DNA from: Roseovarius sp. Pro17
GTDB lineage: Bacteria; Pseudomonadota; Alphaproteobacteria; Rhodobacterales; Rhodobacteraceae
NCBI RefSeq assembly: GCF_035599575.1
Contig: NZ_CP141179.1
Coordinates: 2,232,001 to 2,296,000 of the forward strand
DNA length: 64,000 bases
Direction: 5' to 3'
Made by a program: the position numbers and the translations under genes. Below the pieces are notes generated by a model. It saw only the letters and a list, made by a program, of their open reading frames with translations. It had not been told where the DNA came from and did no database searches. Below are positions 1 through 8,094 of the stretch, one piece after another. Within the stretch, counting starts at the first letter, position 1. Every line of letters starts with the position of its first letter.

Positions 1-160
1 CATAGACGGCGCGCTGCTGTTGCACGCGGTTCATGCCCTTGAAGGAGGGATCGACTACCTCGGCGGCGAAATGCGCGCCGTCATTGCCTTGGACGTTGAC
101 CTGCGCGTCCGGGAACGCCTCGCGGATCATCGCTTCGATATCGCTGGCAAGAATGGCCAT
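1..160 (-). CDS. BolA/IbaG-family protein (partial, 3' end outside window)
   Basis: The first 53 residues of a BolA-family protein are visible; the rest runs off the left edge. The segment NDGAHFAAEVV followed by FKGMNRVQQQRAVYA matches the family core and is closer to the IbaG branch (SRVKKQQ type) than to BolA itself. The His in GAHF is a conserved position. BolA proteins partner monothiol glutaredoxins in iron-sulfur cluster handling in the cytoplasm. I chose the start at 160 because GGGAG lies 7 bases upstream; an in-frame ATG at 175 sits ahead of that ribosome binding site and is less likely. Confidence 0.8.
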   Translation of the reverse strand, partial: MAILASDIEAMIREAFPDAQVNVQGNDGAHFAAEVVDPSFKGMNRVQQQRAVY

Positions 161-294
161 CTGCGTGCTCCCCATGGTTCGGTGCAAAGTCGGTTTGCAT
201 CAACGGATGTAAAGGCCCGCCCACGCGAGTGCAAGATGCGGCCTGCCCAAAGCGTTTCGCGAACCTCGCGCGACGCCCGACAGATGGGCAGGGT

Positions 295-870
295 TCAGGT
301 ATCCTCGCCCCTGCGCAGCAATTCCTCGATCAACGCGCCACCCGACGCGGGGCCATCGCCCCCGCCAAAGCGCAGTTCGCCGCTGGAATAGTCAGTACCA
401 TAGCTGCGCGCCAGCGTCACGACCTGCGCCAGCCCCGAAATCAGATGCGCCTTGTCCAGCCCCTCCAGTGGATGCACAAAGACCGACCAGACCAGCCCCT
501 GCGCGATCGCATAGCGACCATCCAGCGCGCTATCGAAATTGGCCTGCAGCATGCGCGCCAGATCATCGGCGTCCAGACCGGCTGTGATGCGGACCGGCAC
601 CATGGCGCGCAGACGCCCAGCATCTGTGTCGGCGACAACCAGAACGACCTGCGCGCCGATGCGCAGCCGCCAGCCGTGGCCCTGCCGCACCGCCTGCGGA
701 TCCAGAGCGTGCAAGATCTGGCCCAGCCGATCAATGCTCATGCAATCAGCACCCGATGAGACCGGCGCATCGGGCGGGGTATCCCCGGCTGATATGTCCT
801 GCGCCCAAACGGCACCGGCCGCGATGATCGCGATAGCGGCGCCGATCAGCGCCTTTCTGGTGAGCGACAT
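295..870 (-). CDS. Exported protein, possibly YbjN-like
   Basis: This 191-residue protein has a clear signal peptide (MSLTRKALIGAAIAIIAAG, then a VWAQ cleavage region). The mature part has one alpha/beta domain with the run ALDGRYAIAQGLVWSVFVHP followed by a helix that includes QVVTLARSYG. This pattern resembles YbjN/CesT-type folds, whose members act as chaperone-like or sensory proteins, but I cannot assign a function. The start at 870 has GGGAG upstream; the frame stays open for 37 more codons, but those lack a ribosome binding site. It faces away from the glycosyltransferase at 1053, with a 182-base shared upstream region. Confidence 0.7.
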   Translation of the reverse strand: MSLTRKALIGAAIAIIAAGAVWAQDISAGDTPPDAPVSSGADCMSIDRLGQILHALDPQAVRQGHGWRLRIGAQVVLVVADTDAGRLRAMVPVRITAGLDADDLARMLQANFDSALDGRYAIAQGLVWSVFVHPLEGLDKAHLISGLAQVVTLARSYGTDYSSGELRFGGGDGPASGGALIEELLRRGEDT

Positions 871-935
871 ATATTCTCCCTCACGCCGTACCCCGCGACC
901 CTGCCACCCGATAGGTGCGCCAATCAACTTGCTGT

Positions 936-947
936 GTAAAATTTTAC
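936..947. promoter_or_regulatory. 12-base AT-rich perfect palindrome between divergent genes
   Basis: GTAAAATTTTAC reads the same on both strands. It sits in the region shared by the exported protein (start 870) and the glycosyltransferase (start 1053), in an otherwise GC-rich sequence. It could be an operator or part of a promoter; no protein is known to me for it. Confidence 0.3.
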
Positions 948-1052
948 TCAAAAACCTGCCGATCCACCCATCGATCCACACCCGGCGCTCACCGCTTGCG
1001 TCCGGCGGCGTTGCGCGCCATTCTGCGCCTTAGGTATCATCGGGCAGACCAC

Positions 1053-1997
1053 ATGACACAGAAGACCACATGGGGCCTCGTGTCGACGATCAAGGCCCCG
1101 ACAGGCGCGATCCTGAATTTCGCCGCCCACCACCTCGATATCGGCGCGCACCGCATCCACATTTTCCTAGACGAGGATTGCCCCAAGGCGCGCCGCGCCC
1201 TCGCGGCCCATCCGCGTTGCACAGTCACCGTGACCGACGATGCCTATTGGACCAAACGCCGCGAGCGCCCGGACAAACATCAGGCGCGCCAGACGATAAA
1301 CGCGACCCGCGCCTATCGCCGCAGACCAGGTGTGGATTGGCTGGCTCATATCGACGTGGATGAATTCCTGCATCCCGATGGCGCGCCACTGGTCGAACAA
1401 CTGGCCGCCCTGCCCCAATCCGCGCGCACCGCCCGCGTGCGCCCGATCGAGGCACTCGCCCCGATCAACGGCGACGCGCCCGGATTATTCAAAGGCTGCC
1501 ATCCGCGCCAAAGCCCCCGCAACACCCAGACCGAAGAGATTTATCCGACCTACGGCGCACTGCTAAACGGCGGCTTTCTCAGCCATGTGGCGGGCAAGAT
1601 ATTTGTGCGGACAGGTCAGGAAAAGGTCAGTCTGCGCATCCACAACGCCTTTGATGAGGCGGGCCAGATCGCCAACGATCACGACCTCACCGAAACGCAC
1701 CTGTGCCATCTTCACGCGCCCAGTTGGGAGGCATGGCAAAGCGCCTATCGCTTCCGACTCGCCCGTGGCTCGTACCGCCCGGACCTGAAGGGCGCGCCCA
1801 GCATCCCGACGACGATGCACGCCCTCTTTAACGCGATCGAGCAGGATGGCGGCGAGGCCGCGCTGCGCGCCTTCTATGACGAGGTCTGCACTGCTACAGC
1901 TGCCTTGTGCGCGCGGCTTGAGGCGCGCGGGCTGCTGCATAGGATTGATCTGGATCTGAACGCCAAACGCGCGCGCCATTTTCCGGATTTCTACTAA
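1053..1997 (+). CDS. Glycosyltransferase family 2-like protein
   Basis: This 314-residue protein resembles the Glyco_tranf_2_4 group found around polysaccharide genes in Rhodobacterales. The N-terminus (TWGLVSTIKAPTGAILNFAAHH) is the typical first strand and helix of these enzymes. HIDVDEFLHP at about residues 107-116 carries the acidic DxD-type site that binds the metal and nucleotide sugar. A His-rich segment (ETHLCHLHAP) follows near residue 216. There is no signal peptide or membrane segment, so it should act in the cytoplasm. The ATG at 1053 begins the conserved N-terminus; its ribosome binding site is weak. Donor and acceptor are unknown, and no polysaccharide cluster surrounds it. Confidence 0.75.
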   Translation: MTQKTTWGLVSTIKAPTGAILNFAAHHLDIGAHRIHIFLDEDCPKARRALAAHPRCTVTVTDDAYWTKRRERPDKHQARQTINATRAYRRRPGVDWLAHIDVDEFLHPDGAPLVEQLAALPQSARTARVRPIEALAPINGDAPGLFKGCHPRQSPRNTQTEEIYPTYGALLNGGFLSHVAGKIFVRTGQEKVSLRIHNAFDEAGQIANDHDLTETHLCHLHAPSWEAWQSAYRFRLARGSYRPDLKGAPSIPTTMHALFNAIEQDGGEAALRAFYDEVCTATAALCARLEARGLLHRIDLDLNAKRARHFPDFY

Positions 1998-2081
1998 AGC
2001 GGCCCGCCGCGCCAGATTGATGCCCAAGCCGCAACAATCGTGGCCAAATACCGCGCATAGCTTGCAAACTAACGCAGTTGA

Positions 2082-2110
2082 TTGACCATTACCCCAATCT
2101 TGGGATAAAC
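2082..2110 (+). promoter_or_regulatory. Candidate sigma-70 promoter for the DEAD-box helicase
   Basis: TTGACC (2082-2087) and ATAAAC (2105-2110) are separated by 17 bases, a good fit to a housekeeping promoter. Transcription from here would give a leader of roughly 90 bases before the helicase start at 2211. Confidence 0.4.
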
Positions 2111-2118
2111 GCGCGTCA

Positions 2119-2160
2119 GGGGTCCGCATATGTGGAGAACCACGGGGTCATACGGACCCG
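2119..2160 (+). promoter_or_regulatory. Nested stem-loop in the helicase leader
   Basis: GGGTCCG (2120-2126) pairs perfectly with CGGACCC (2153-2159). Inside it, GTGG (2132-2135) pairs with CCAC (2140-2143) around the tetraloop AGAA. The structure lies wholly in the predicted 5' leader of the helicase. RNA helicase genes often carry structured leaders used for cold response or self-control; that role is inference here. Confidence 0.4.
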
Positions 2161-2210
2161 GACCCAATCAGACGTGCGGGCCAAGTCGTGTCCGTAACAT
2201 ACGGATACCC

Positions 2211-3770
2211 ATGACAAAATTTTCCGATCTCAACCTGAATCCTAAAGTACTTAAGGCCATCGACGAGGCCGGGTATACCACCCCCACCCCCATTCAGGCC
2301 GGCGCGATTCCCCCGGCATTGGAAGGCCGCGACGTTTTGGGCATCGCCCAGACCGGCACCGGTAAGACCGCTGGATTCGTGCTGCCGATGATCACGCTTC
2401 TGGCACGCGGCCGGGCGCGGGCGCGCATGCCGCGGTCTCTGGTGCTGTGCCCCACACGCGAACTGGCTGCACAGGTCGCCGAGAATTTCGACACCTATTC
2501 CAAGCATGTGAAGCTGACCAAGGCGCTGCTGATCGGCGGCGTGTCGTTCAAGGAGCAGGACAAGCTGATCGACAAGGGCGTCGACGTGCTGATTGCCACA
2601 CCGGGAAGACTGCTGGACCATTTCGAGCGCGGCAAGCTGTTGCTGACCGGCGTCCAGATAATGGTCGTGGACGAGGCTGATCGCATGCTCGACATGGGTT
2701 TCATCCCCGACATCGAACGCATCTTCAGCCTGACGCCCTTTACCCGTCAGACGCTGTTTTTCTCCGCCACCATGGCGCCCGAAATCGAACGGATCACCAA
2801 TACCTTCCTCAGCTCGCCCGAGCGGGTCGAGGTCGCACGCCAAGCCACGGCCAGCGAGACGATCGAGCAGGGCGTCGTCATGTTCAAAAGCACTGGTCGC
2901 GCTCGCGAGGCCAGCGAGAAGCGCAATATTCTGCGCATGATGATCGACGGCGAGGGTGAAAAATGCACCAACGCCATCGTGTTCTGCAACCGCAAGATTG
3001 ACGTCGATGCTGTGGCCAAGTCGCTGAATAAGCATGGCTATGACGCGGCGCCCATCCATGGCGATCTGGACCAGAGCCAGCGAACCCGCACCCTAGATGG
3101 CTTTCGCGCGGGCGATCTGCGCCTGCTGGTCGCTTCGGATGTTGCAGCGCGTGGCCTTGATGTGCCGGCGGTCAGCCATGTCTTCAACTTCGACGTGCCG
3201 TCCCATCCCGAGGATTACGTCCATCGCATCGGTCGCACCGGCCGCGCAGGTCGTGACGGCAAGGCGATGATGATCTGCACCCCCAAGGATGAAAAAAACA
3301 TGGCTGCCATCGAGGCGCTGATCCAGAGGGAAATCCCGCGTCTGGAGAGCCCGCTGGGTGGCACCACCGCAGAGGCCGGTGCGCAGGCTCCGGCCCCCTC
3401 CGAGACGCCCCGCCATGACCAGTCCGGCGACGCGCCAGCCAAGCCGCGCCGCTCGCGTAGCCGCAAAAAGCCCGAAGAAGCGCCCAACGAGGCACCCGAG
3501 ACGAATGTGGTGCAAGAGATCGCACCACAGCAGGCCGAGCCCGCAAAGGCTATCGAAACAGCGCCCCAGGATGATGCCCGGAATGAAACCGCGCCTCAGC
3601 ACGACGCCGTGACCGAAAACAAATCCTCGCGGTCGCGCGGACGTGGCGGACGTGGTCGTTCTGGCGGCGGTGGCAATGGCGGTGGAGGCGATAATAACAA
3701 GGTTGTCGGCATGGGCGATCATATGCCCAGCTTCATCGCGCTCAGCTTCGACGATCGCCGCACTGGCTAA
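2211..3770 (+). CDS. DEAD-box ATP-dependent RNA helicase
   Basis: This 519-residue helicase is of the RhlE/CsdA type and unwinds RNA in ribosome assembly or RNA turnover. All family motifs are visible: Q motif (GYTTPTPIQ), Walker A AQTGTGKT, PTRELA, the box VVDEADRMLDMGF, FFSATMAPE, VFCNRK, ARGLDVP and HRIGRTGRAGR. After residue 390 comes a low-complexity tail rich in Pro, Glu and Ala, ending in an RGG-like stretch (SRGRGGRGRSGGGG) that probably binds RNA. I chose the ATG at 2211, which begins MTKFSDLNLNPKV, the usual N-terminus; the frame extends further upstream but only through the structured leader. The gene stands alone. Confidence 0.93.
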   Translation: MTKFSDLNLNPKVLKAIDEAGYTTPTPIQAGAIPPALEGRDVLGIAQTGTGKTAGFVLPMITLLARGRARARMPRSLVLCPTRELAAQVAENFDTYSKHVKLTKALLIGGVSFKEQDKLIDKGVDVLIATPGRLLDHFERGKLLLTGVQIMVVDEADRMLDMGFIPDIERIFSLTPFTRQTLFFSATMAPEIERITNTFLSSPERVEVARQATASETIEQGVVMFKSTGRAREASEKRNILRMMIDGEGEKCTNAIVFCNRKIDVDAVAKSLNKHGYDAAPIHGDLDQSQRTRTLDGFRAGDLRLLVASDVAARGLDVPAVSHVFNFDVPSHPEDYVHRIGRTGRAGRDGKAMMICTPKDEKNMAAIEALIQREIPRLESPLGGTTAEAGAQAPAPSETPRHDQSGDAPAKPRRSRSRKKPEEAPNEAPETNVVQEIAPQQAEPAKAIETAPQDDARNETAPQHDAVTENKSSRSRGRGGRGRSGGGGNGGGGDNNKVVGMGDHMPSFIALSFDDRRTG

Positions 3771-3842
3771 AGCGTTTCGAGTCTAAGTTGGGACACAACT
3801 GACATTCGGCACGCGCGTGGGCCTCGATACATTGCGGGCGTG

Positions 3843-4679
3843 TCAGTCAATATACGCGTCCGCACGTTGTCCGGCCCGCTCGTGGTGGATCGGCAACGTC
3901 CGGCCATATAGCTGCATCGTGCGTTCTGGCGCGCCGACCATTCCCGGCTCCTGCACGTAGGAAAATATCGCCACATAGCGCGGACGATCCCCCGTCAGCG
4001 GAGCCACGCGGTGCAGCGAATAGCGGCCTCGGAACAGTTGCAGATCACCTGGCTCCAATTCCAGACGCACGACCCGGTCTGACGTACCGTTCAACACGCG
4101 CGCCACCTCTTCAAAATTTTCGCCGCCAGCACGAATCCCCGGCGCATACTCGAACGCCCCGCCTCCGGTTGCAGTCTGGATTGCCAGTGTGACGGTGAAA
4201 TTGTTGGTGTCAAAATGCCAAGGAAAGCCATTGCCCGCCTCGGCCATGTTCACAATCACATCGGCCAGCGGGTCGGCATAACGATAAAACGCGCCCTCTT
4301 GCAAACAGTCCTGAATAAACCCGTCAAACCCTGGAAAATCATAGATTGCGCGCAACGGCGCGCCGGGCGCAAAGTTATCCGCCGGGATGAATGCATTGGA
4401 GCGCTCATAGAACTGGCGGCGCGGATCGCTCTTGGGCAGGCTTGGATCGTCCTTGGTAAAATAAGCGTTGGTCCGGCTAAAGGACTTGTAGCCCTTGTCC
4501 GCCACACTTTCAGCCTCGGCCGTCAGGGCGATGATCCCCGCCGGTGTCAAAAAGCGCTTGATTACCGCACAGCCATCTTTGGCCAAGTCGGCGCGCACCT
4601 GCGCCAGCAGCGCGTCCCGCGCCTCGCCCGGTTGATTAATCGGCCGCTCAGCGAGGTTAATCAGGTCTTTGGACTCCAT
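3843..4679 (-). CDS. Fe(II)/2-oxoglutarate oxygenase, HalD/BesD-like
   Basis: This 278-residue protein belongs to the phytanoyl-CoA dioxygenase-like superfamily and resembles proteins annotated as HalD/BesD or ArpA. The iron site is visible: WHFDTNNFTV gives His-x-Asp, and the distal His is in YSLHRV, followed by the oxoglutarate-binding Arg region (GDRPRYVAIFSY). Halogenases of this family have Gly where this protein has Asp, so hydroxylation is the more likely reaction. The substrate is unknown; free amino acids are substrates of related enzymes. GGGG sits ahead of the ATG at 4679. It is convergent with the helicase and has no co-directional partner that reveals its pathway. Confidence 0.75.
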   Translation of the reverse strand: MESKDLINLAERPINQPGEARDALLAQVRADLAKDGCAVIKRFLTPAGIIALTAEAESVADKGYKSFSRTNAYFTKDDPSLPKSDPRRQFYERSNAFIPADNFAPGAPLRAIYDFPGFDGFIQDCLQEGAFYRYADPLADVIVNMAEAGNGFPWHFDTNNFTVTLAIQTATGGGAFEYAPGIRAGGENFEEVARVLNGTSDRVVRLELEPGDLQLFRGRYSLHRVAPLTGDRPRYVAIFSYVQEPGMVGAPERTMQLYGRTLPIHHERAGQRADAYID

Positions 4680-4785
4680 GACGCGGCCCCCCTTTTGGTC
4701 ATCTGACCTGAAGGAGGGCCGCGCCGTCTTGCCTGTTTTCGCCAAAACGCGCGTCGTTTATAGCGTTGCGCAATAGTGCCGAGTG

Positions 4786-6453
4786 TCAGCTCATGCGGCT
4801 GATAATCACGGTCACCTCAGGCTTCTTGCCTATTTCGGCATTGGCCGACTGACGCGCGACACGGCGCAACTCTTCTTCCAGCTTGTCGTCGTCGGCGCGC
4901 AGCCGGTCCGCCGAGCGGCCAAGAAATTGGCTCAGATCCTCTTCCAGAACGTCCAGCAACGGCGCGCCAGATGTGCCGGTTTCGGCCAAGCCCTTGGTTT
5001 CGCACCAAGGATCGCCAAGGCTCTCGTTGTCCTCGTCGAGGATGATATTGACCGTGATATGCCCATTCAGCGCCATGCGGATTCTATCGCGCACGACACC
5101 GTCCAGCGCCCCTACCTGAACCGAACCGTCCAGATATGTGCGCCCGGTCTCGACATGTTCGGCAACGACTGGCGTCTGGGCCGTGAGGTCAATCATCATG
5201 CCGTTCACGGCGAGAATACCACGCAGACGCTTGGCCTCGCAAATCTTGACATGCTCGCGCAGGTGACGATGCTCGCCATGCATGGGCACAACCATCTGGG
5301 GCTTGATTAACTCATGCATCTTTTCGATATCGGGTCGGTTCGCGTGGCCCGAGACGTGATAGCGCCCAGAATCGTCATCGACGATATCGACGCCCTTTTC
5401 GGAAAACTGGTTCATGATGCGAATGACGCCGCGCTCATTTCCGGGGATCGTCTTGGAGGAAAAGAGGAACAGATCCCCCTCCTTTAGCTTGATCCCCTGA
5501 TACTTGCCATTTGCCAGCTGCGCCGACGCGGCGCGTCGCTCGCCCTGCGATCCGGTCACGATCAGCATCAGCTTCTCGCGCGGTAGGTTCTTGGCATCCT
5601 CGGGGCTGACGGTGGCCGGGAAGTTCTTCAACACCCCGGTCTCGACCGACGCCTCGATCATACGACGCATGGCGCGGCCCATCAGGCACACGCTGCGCCC
5701 GGCTCGCTCGCCGGCCTCGGCCAGCGTTTTCACCCGTGCCACGTTGCTGGCAAAGGTAGTAGCGGCGACCATCCCCTTGGCAGAGGCTACCAGCTTTTCG
5801 ATCTCGGGGCCGACAGTCGCCTCGGAGCGGCCTTCGTGCTGGCTGAACACGTTTGTAGAATCGCACATCAACGCCAGCACGCCGTCCTTGCCGATATCTT
5901 CGAACATCGCGTGGTCAAATGGCTCGCCAACGCCCGGATCGGTGTCGATCTTGAAATCACCAGTATGCACGATCCGCCCCATTGGGGTGTCGATCACCAG
6001 TGACGAGCTTTCAGGTATGGAATGCGAGATGGGCACAAAACCTACTTTAAACGGCCCCACCTTGACTGTTTCGGGCCAGGGCGAGACAACCTTGACCGCC
6101 TTTTCAGGATGCCCGTGCTCGGCCAATTTGCGCCGCGTGATGTTGGCGGTAAAGACGCGCGTATAGACGGGAACGTCCAGCGCGCCATAGTAGTGCGCAA
6201 TCGCGCCCACATGGTCCTCATGCGCATGGGTGACGAAAATCGCCTCCAGATCATCCTTGCGCGCCACCAGCCACGACATGTCCGGCAGGATCAAATCCAC
6301 ACCGGGGCTGGTATCCATATCAGGGAAAGTCAGCCCCAGATCCACTAGGATCAGCTTTTCCTTGCCGGGTTTGCCATACCCATAGACATAGGCATTCATG
6401 CCAATTTCACCCGCCCCTCCGAGGGGCAGGTAGATTACTCGTTCATTGCTCAT
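4786..6453 (-). CDS. rnj: Ribonuclease J
   Basis: This 555-residue metallo-beta-lactamase/beta-CASP nuclease matches bacterial RNase J, which matures and degrades RNA with 5'-to-3' exonuclease and endonuclease activity. The metal-binding motif THAHEDHVGA is at about residues 75-84. HTGDFKID and the C-terminal beta-CASP motif SGHANRPD are also present. The length fits the family. It starts 6 bases after coaX ends, so birA-coaX-rnj forms one unit on the minus strand. This pairing with coaX and birA downstream of nuo is a familiar alphaproteobacterial arrangement. Confidence 0.95.
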   Translation of the reverse strand: MSNERVIYLPLGGAGEIGMNAYVYGYGKPGKEKLILVDLGLTFPDMDTSPGVDLILPDMSWLVARKDDLEAIFVTHAHEDHVGAIAHYYGALDVPVYTRVFTANITRRKLAEHGHPEKAVKVVSPWPETVKVGPFKVGFVPISHSIPESSSLVIDTPMGRIVHTGDFKIDTDPGVGEPFDHAMFEDIGKDGVLALMCDSTNVFSQHEGRSEATVGPEIEKLVASAKGMVAATTFASNVARVKTLAEAGERAGRSVCLMGRAMRRMIEASVETGVLKNFPATVSPEDAKNLPREKLMLIVTGSQGERRAASAQLANGKYQGIKLKEGDLFLFSSKTIPGNERGVIRIMNQFSEKGVDIVDDDSGRYHVSGHANRPDIEKMHELIKPQMVVPMHGEHRHLREHVKICEAKRLRGILAVNGMMIDLTAQTPVVAEHVETGRTYLDGSVQVGALDGVVRDRIRMALNGHITVNIILDEDNESLGDPWCETKGLAETGTSGAPLLDVLEEDLSQFLGRSADRLRADDDKLEEELRRVARQSANAEIGKKPEVTVIISRMS

Positions 6454-6459
6454 TCGGCC

Positions 6460-7230
6460 TCAGCCTTTCTTGTTATAGTCATGAATCACGGTCAGGCCGT
6501 GCATCGTCAGATCATCTTCAATTTTGTCGAACAGGTTCGCGCCTTGGGCAAAAAGCGGGGCAAGCCCGCCAGTGCCGATCACTGTCATGGGCTGTGCATA
6601 TTCCGCCTTGATTTGCGCGCACAGGCCCTGCACCAGCCCGATATACCCCCAGTAGACGCCCGACTGCATACAGTCGACCGTGTTCGTACCGATCACGCGC
6701 GGCGGCGTGGTCACATCTATGTGCGGCAGCGCAGCAGCGGCGGCATGCAGCGCCTCAAGGCTAAGGTTCACCCCCGGCGCAATTACCCCGCCGACATAAG
6801 CGCCATCGCGCGCCACCACGTCAAAAGTGGTCGCAGTGCCGAAATCCACCACGATCAAATCGCCGCCATGGCGATCATACGCCCCGGCGGTATTCACCAA
6901 GCGGTCCGATCCGACCAAAGTGCCCGGATCAACGCGCGGCGGGACCGGTAGCGCGCATTCCGGTTTGCCCACCACCATAGGTCGGCAGCCAAAGAACCGA
7001 TCAGCAAAGACCCGAAGATTGTACACCACGCGCGGCACCGTAGACGAGATGATGACATCCGTGATGTCCACGTCGATCCCGTAATGTTTGACCAGTGTGG
7101 AAAACCACGTGAAATAGGCATCTGCCGTGCGCGCATGATGGGTCGAGGTGCGCAGCGTGCACAGGAACTCCGTCCCGTCCCAGATCGAAAAGACAGTATT
7201 GGTGTTCCCACAATCTATCGCCAGCAGCAT
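6460..7230 (-). CDS. coaX: Type III pantothenate kinase
   Basis: This 256-residue enzyme phosphorylates pantothenate, the first step of coenzyme A synthesis. Family signatures are clear: DCGNTNTVFSIWDG (phosphate-binding) at the N-terminus, GSDRLVNTAGAYDR, VDFGTATTFDVV, and the C-terminal VIGTGGLAPLFA. Two ATGs lie side by side (7233 and 7230). I chose 7230 because the GAGG upstream is better spaced for it. The start overlaps the stop of birA, which implies translational coupling. Confidence 0.93.
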   Translation of the reverse strand: MLLAIDCGNTNTVFSIWDGTEFLCTLRTSTHHARTADAYFTWFSTLVKHYGIDVDITDVIISSTVPRVVYNLRVFADRFFGCRPMVVGKPECALPVPPRVDPGTLVGSDRLVNTAGAYDRHGGDLIVVDFGTATTFDVVARDGAYVGGVIAPGVNLSLEALHAAAAALPHIDVTTPPRVIGTNTVDCMQSGVYWGYIGLVQGLCAQIKAEYAQPMTVIGTGGLAPLFAQGANLFDKIEDDLTMHGLTVIHDYNKKG

Positions 7231-7988
7231 CATTCGGCCTCATTTTCGAAAAACACGTCCGCCGCGGGGATCGCCCGCCGCCCATCCGGGGTAGATAGAA
7301 CAAGATTGCCGCTCTCGTCCACCGTATCAAACCGGCCCCGGATTTCATCCCGCATGGTGCGCGCTGTCACGTCCTGACCCAGCCGCGCCGCGCGGTCCAG
7401 CCAGGCAGCGCGTATCGGGGCAAAGCCATCGGTCACGAACACCGCCTCGCGCCGTGCATAGGCAGCGGCCAGATGGTCCAGCAATGTTTCAGCGTGCACA
7501 TCCACCCCTGCACCGGACAACAGCGAAACTGGTGCCACCGCCGCATCGCCCTGTTCAGGTACGCCCGCAAGGTTCACACCAAACCCGATCACCAGATGAT
7601 CCAGATGCGCCCCAGCACCCGCGCCCTCCAGTAATATTCCGGCCAGCTTACCACCGCTCAACAACACGTCATTGGGCCATTTCAAGGCCAGCTTTGCCGC
7701 AGGTGCCAGCGTGCTCAGCGCGTCAACCAATGCCAGCGCCGCAACGAAGGACCGCAGCGCCGCCTGCCCCGGCGCCTCAATGGGCTTGAGCACCAAGGAT
7801 GCGGCAAAATTCCCCTCGGGATCGCGCCACGCGCGCCCCCGCCGCCCCCGTCCGGCAACCTGCCGCGCGGCAAATATCCACGTTGGCCCAGCCAGATCCC
7901 GCGCCAACCGCAGCCCTTCGGCGTTGGTGCTGTCCACCTCGGCCATCACACGCCGCGCATACCCATCTGGCCAGTCCGGTGCTTTCAT
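7230..7988 (-). CDS. birA: Biotin-[acetyl-CoA-carboxylase] ligase
   Basis: This 252-residue protein attaches biotin to acetyl-CoA carboxylase. GRGRRGRAWRDPEGN is the biotinyl-AMP binding loop, and KWPNDVLLSGGKLAGIL carries the catalytic Lys. There is no N-terminal DNA-binding domain, so this is a monofunctional ligase rather than the repressor type found in E. coli. It is the first gene of birA-coaX-rnj and lies 106 bases after nuoN, past a terminator. Confidence 0.92.
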   Translation of the reverse strand: MKAPDWPDGYARRVMAEVDSTNAEGLRLARDLAGPTWIFAARQVAGRGRRGRAWRDPEGNFAASLVLKPIEAPGQAALRSFVAALALVDALSTLAPAAKLALKWPNDVLLSGGKLAGILLEGAGAGAHLDHLVIGFGVNLAGVPEQGDAAVAPVSLLSGAGVDVHAETLLDHLAAAYARREAVFVTDGFAPIRAAWLDRAARLGQDVTARTMRDEIRGRFDTVDESGNLVLSTPDGRRAIPAADVFFENEAE

Positions 7989-8029
7989 TGTTCTTCAAAT
8001 ACTCCCGCCGGAGGCGCGCGGCCCACAGG

Positions 8030-8066
8030 GCCGCCAAAAACAAAAGCGACGCGCCGTGGCGCGTCA
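8030..8066 (-). terminator. Rho-independent terminator after nuoN
   Basis: GACGCGCC (8048-8055) and GGCGCGTC (8058-8065) form a perfect stem. On the minus strand this is followed by GCTTTTGTTTTTGG, a T-rich run. It lies just downstream of the nuoN stop and ahead of birA, so it should separate the nuo operon from birA-coaX-rnj. Confidence 0.75.
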
Positions 8067-8094
8067 CCTTGTCGTATCATATAAGGCGTGCCGC

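Noticed and set aside
3843..4679. Amino-acid halogenase
   Set aside because: The iron-site motif is His-x-Asp rather than His-x-Gly, so halogenation is not expected.
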